Positions 6,700 through 7,320 of a stretch of DNA of 7,320 nt are shown here, in pieces. The translations under genes were made by a program, and so were the position numbers. The notes under the pieces are model-generated. The model searched no databases. It worked only from the letters and a program-made list of their open reading frames with translations, and had not been told where the DNA came from. The stretch comes from Clostridia bacterium (lineage in GTDB: Bacteria > Bacillota > Clostridia > Oscillospirales > CAG-272), in assembly GCA_017411935.1 (NCBI GenBank), contig JAFQPC010000091.1, positions 1-7,320 on the forward strand. Direction: 5' to 3'. Positions within the stretch are counted from its first letter, which is position 1; every line of letters begins with the position of its first letter.

Positions 6700-7320
6700 A
6701 TGAACCGCTACGATTTAGCTATCTTTGATTTGGACGGAACGCTCCTCGATACCACCGAGGGGGTTCTGTCTGCCGTAAAATACACAATGAATGAAATGGG
6801 CTTTGCTATTCCGGATGACAAAGCCCTTTCTGCCTTTATCGGACCGCCCATTCAGGATTCTTTTGCAAGAACCTACGGACTTGAGGGCGAGATCCTTCAG
6901 AAGATCGCGACGATCTTCCGAAACAAATACAGCACCGAGGAATATCTGCTGCTCGACAAGCCCTACGACGGCATTTTCGAGCTCTTCGAAGAACTTTGCC
7001 GACGCGGCATTCGTCCTGCGGTCGCGACCTACAAGCGCGAGGATTACGCGCTGACACTGCTCCGACATTTCGGATTTGACCGCTACACCGACGTGATGTT
7101 TGGCGGCGACCACGAAAATAAGCTCAAAAAGAAGGACATCATCGAGAAATGTATGACCGTCAGCGGCGTACCGAAATCGCGCGCCGTGATGATCGGCGAC
7201 ACTGCGTTCGATGCCATCGGTGCAGAAGGAATGGGCGTCGATTTTCTCGGCGTGACCTATGGCTTCGGCTTTGAGACGAAAAAAGACGTCGAGGACGGCT
7301 ACTCGGTCGGCAGTGCCGAC
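6700..7320 (+). CDS. HAD-family hydrolase, phosphoglycolate phosphatase-like (3' end outside the window)
   Basis: 207 residues are visible and the frame is open to the window edge, so the gene is cut only by the window. Motif I is IFDLDGT (8-14) with nucleophile D10 and acid D12. A helical cap spans about 18-90, including IGPPIQDSF (47-55), typical of the Gph/PpaX group. Motif II is T110 in VATYK (108-112), the motif III lysine is probably K145 in KKKD, and motif IV is MIGDTAFDA (164-172) with D167 and D171. It should be a soluble Mg2+-dependent phosphatase acting on a small phosphate ester. The visible part is close to a full family length of about 215-225 residues. TGAGGA, which overlaps the end of the aldolase gene, lies 6 nt before the ATG, and the gap between genes is 2 nt, so the two are probably translationally coupled. 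A sugar-phosphate substrate fits the operon, but a general housekeeping phosphatase is equally possible. Confidence 0.9.
   Translation, partial: MNRYDLAIFDLDGTLLDTTEGVLSAVKYTMNEMGFAIPDDKALSAFIGPPIQDSFARTYGLEGEILQKIATIFRNKYSTEEYLLLDKPYDGIFELFEELCRRGIRPAVATYKREDYALTLLRHFGFDRYTDVMFGGDHENKLKKKDIIEKCMTVSGVPKSRAVMIGDTAFDAIGAEGMGVDFLGVTYGFGFETKKDVEDGYSVGSAD

Overview
The window looks like chromosomal DNA from a low-to-mid GC Gram-positive bacterium, most likely an uncultured gut-type clostridium. The evidence is strong AGGAG-type ribosome binding sites, two near-perfect sigma-A promoters (TTGACA, 17 bp, TATAAT/TAAGAT), a large clostridial-type U32 protein, and a GTAGGGGAGG...CCTCCCG palindromic repeat array. 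The repeat points to this group only by recollection of similar genomes; no search was run.

Layout. Positions 47-1201 (+) encode an enolase-superfamily sugar-acid dehydratase-like enzyme. A perfect 15-bp hairpin flanked by A and T tracts (1203-1250) follows and probably serves as a bidirectional terminator. Next come four short palindromic repeats in alternating orientation (1271-1439). A U32 family protein (RlhA/TrhP-like RNA hydroxylation family) lies on the minus strand at 1493-3511. Its start region faces a compact divergent promoter region (about 3512-3655). To the right, a plus-strand operon begins: an RfbH-type dehydrase (CDP-sugar 3-dehydrase E1, 3734-5071), a two-domain protein joining a DRE-TIM aldolase to an unrecognised C-terminal domain (5099-6697), and a HAD-family phosphatase (6700 to the window end, truncated).

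How the genes may work together. The three right-hand genes are tightly packed and appear to share one promoter. RfbH-type enzymes remove the C-3 hydroxyl of a CDP-4-keto-6-deoxyhexose using PMP and a [2Fe-2S] cluster. The aldolase and phosphatase next to it suggest a surface-polysaccharide sugar pathway in which a deoxysugar, or a separate keto-sugar acid, is built by carbon-carbon bond chemistry. That link is inferred from gene order. No sugar-nucleotide synthase, E3 reductase or ordinary glycosyltransferase is inside the window. The left-hand dehydratase and the U32 gene look unrelated to this operon.

The most interesting parts are the aldolase fusion within an RfbH operon and the repeat array, whose members show paired compensatory base changes.
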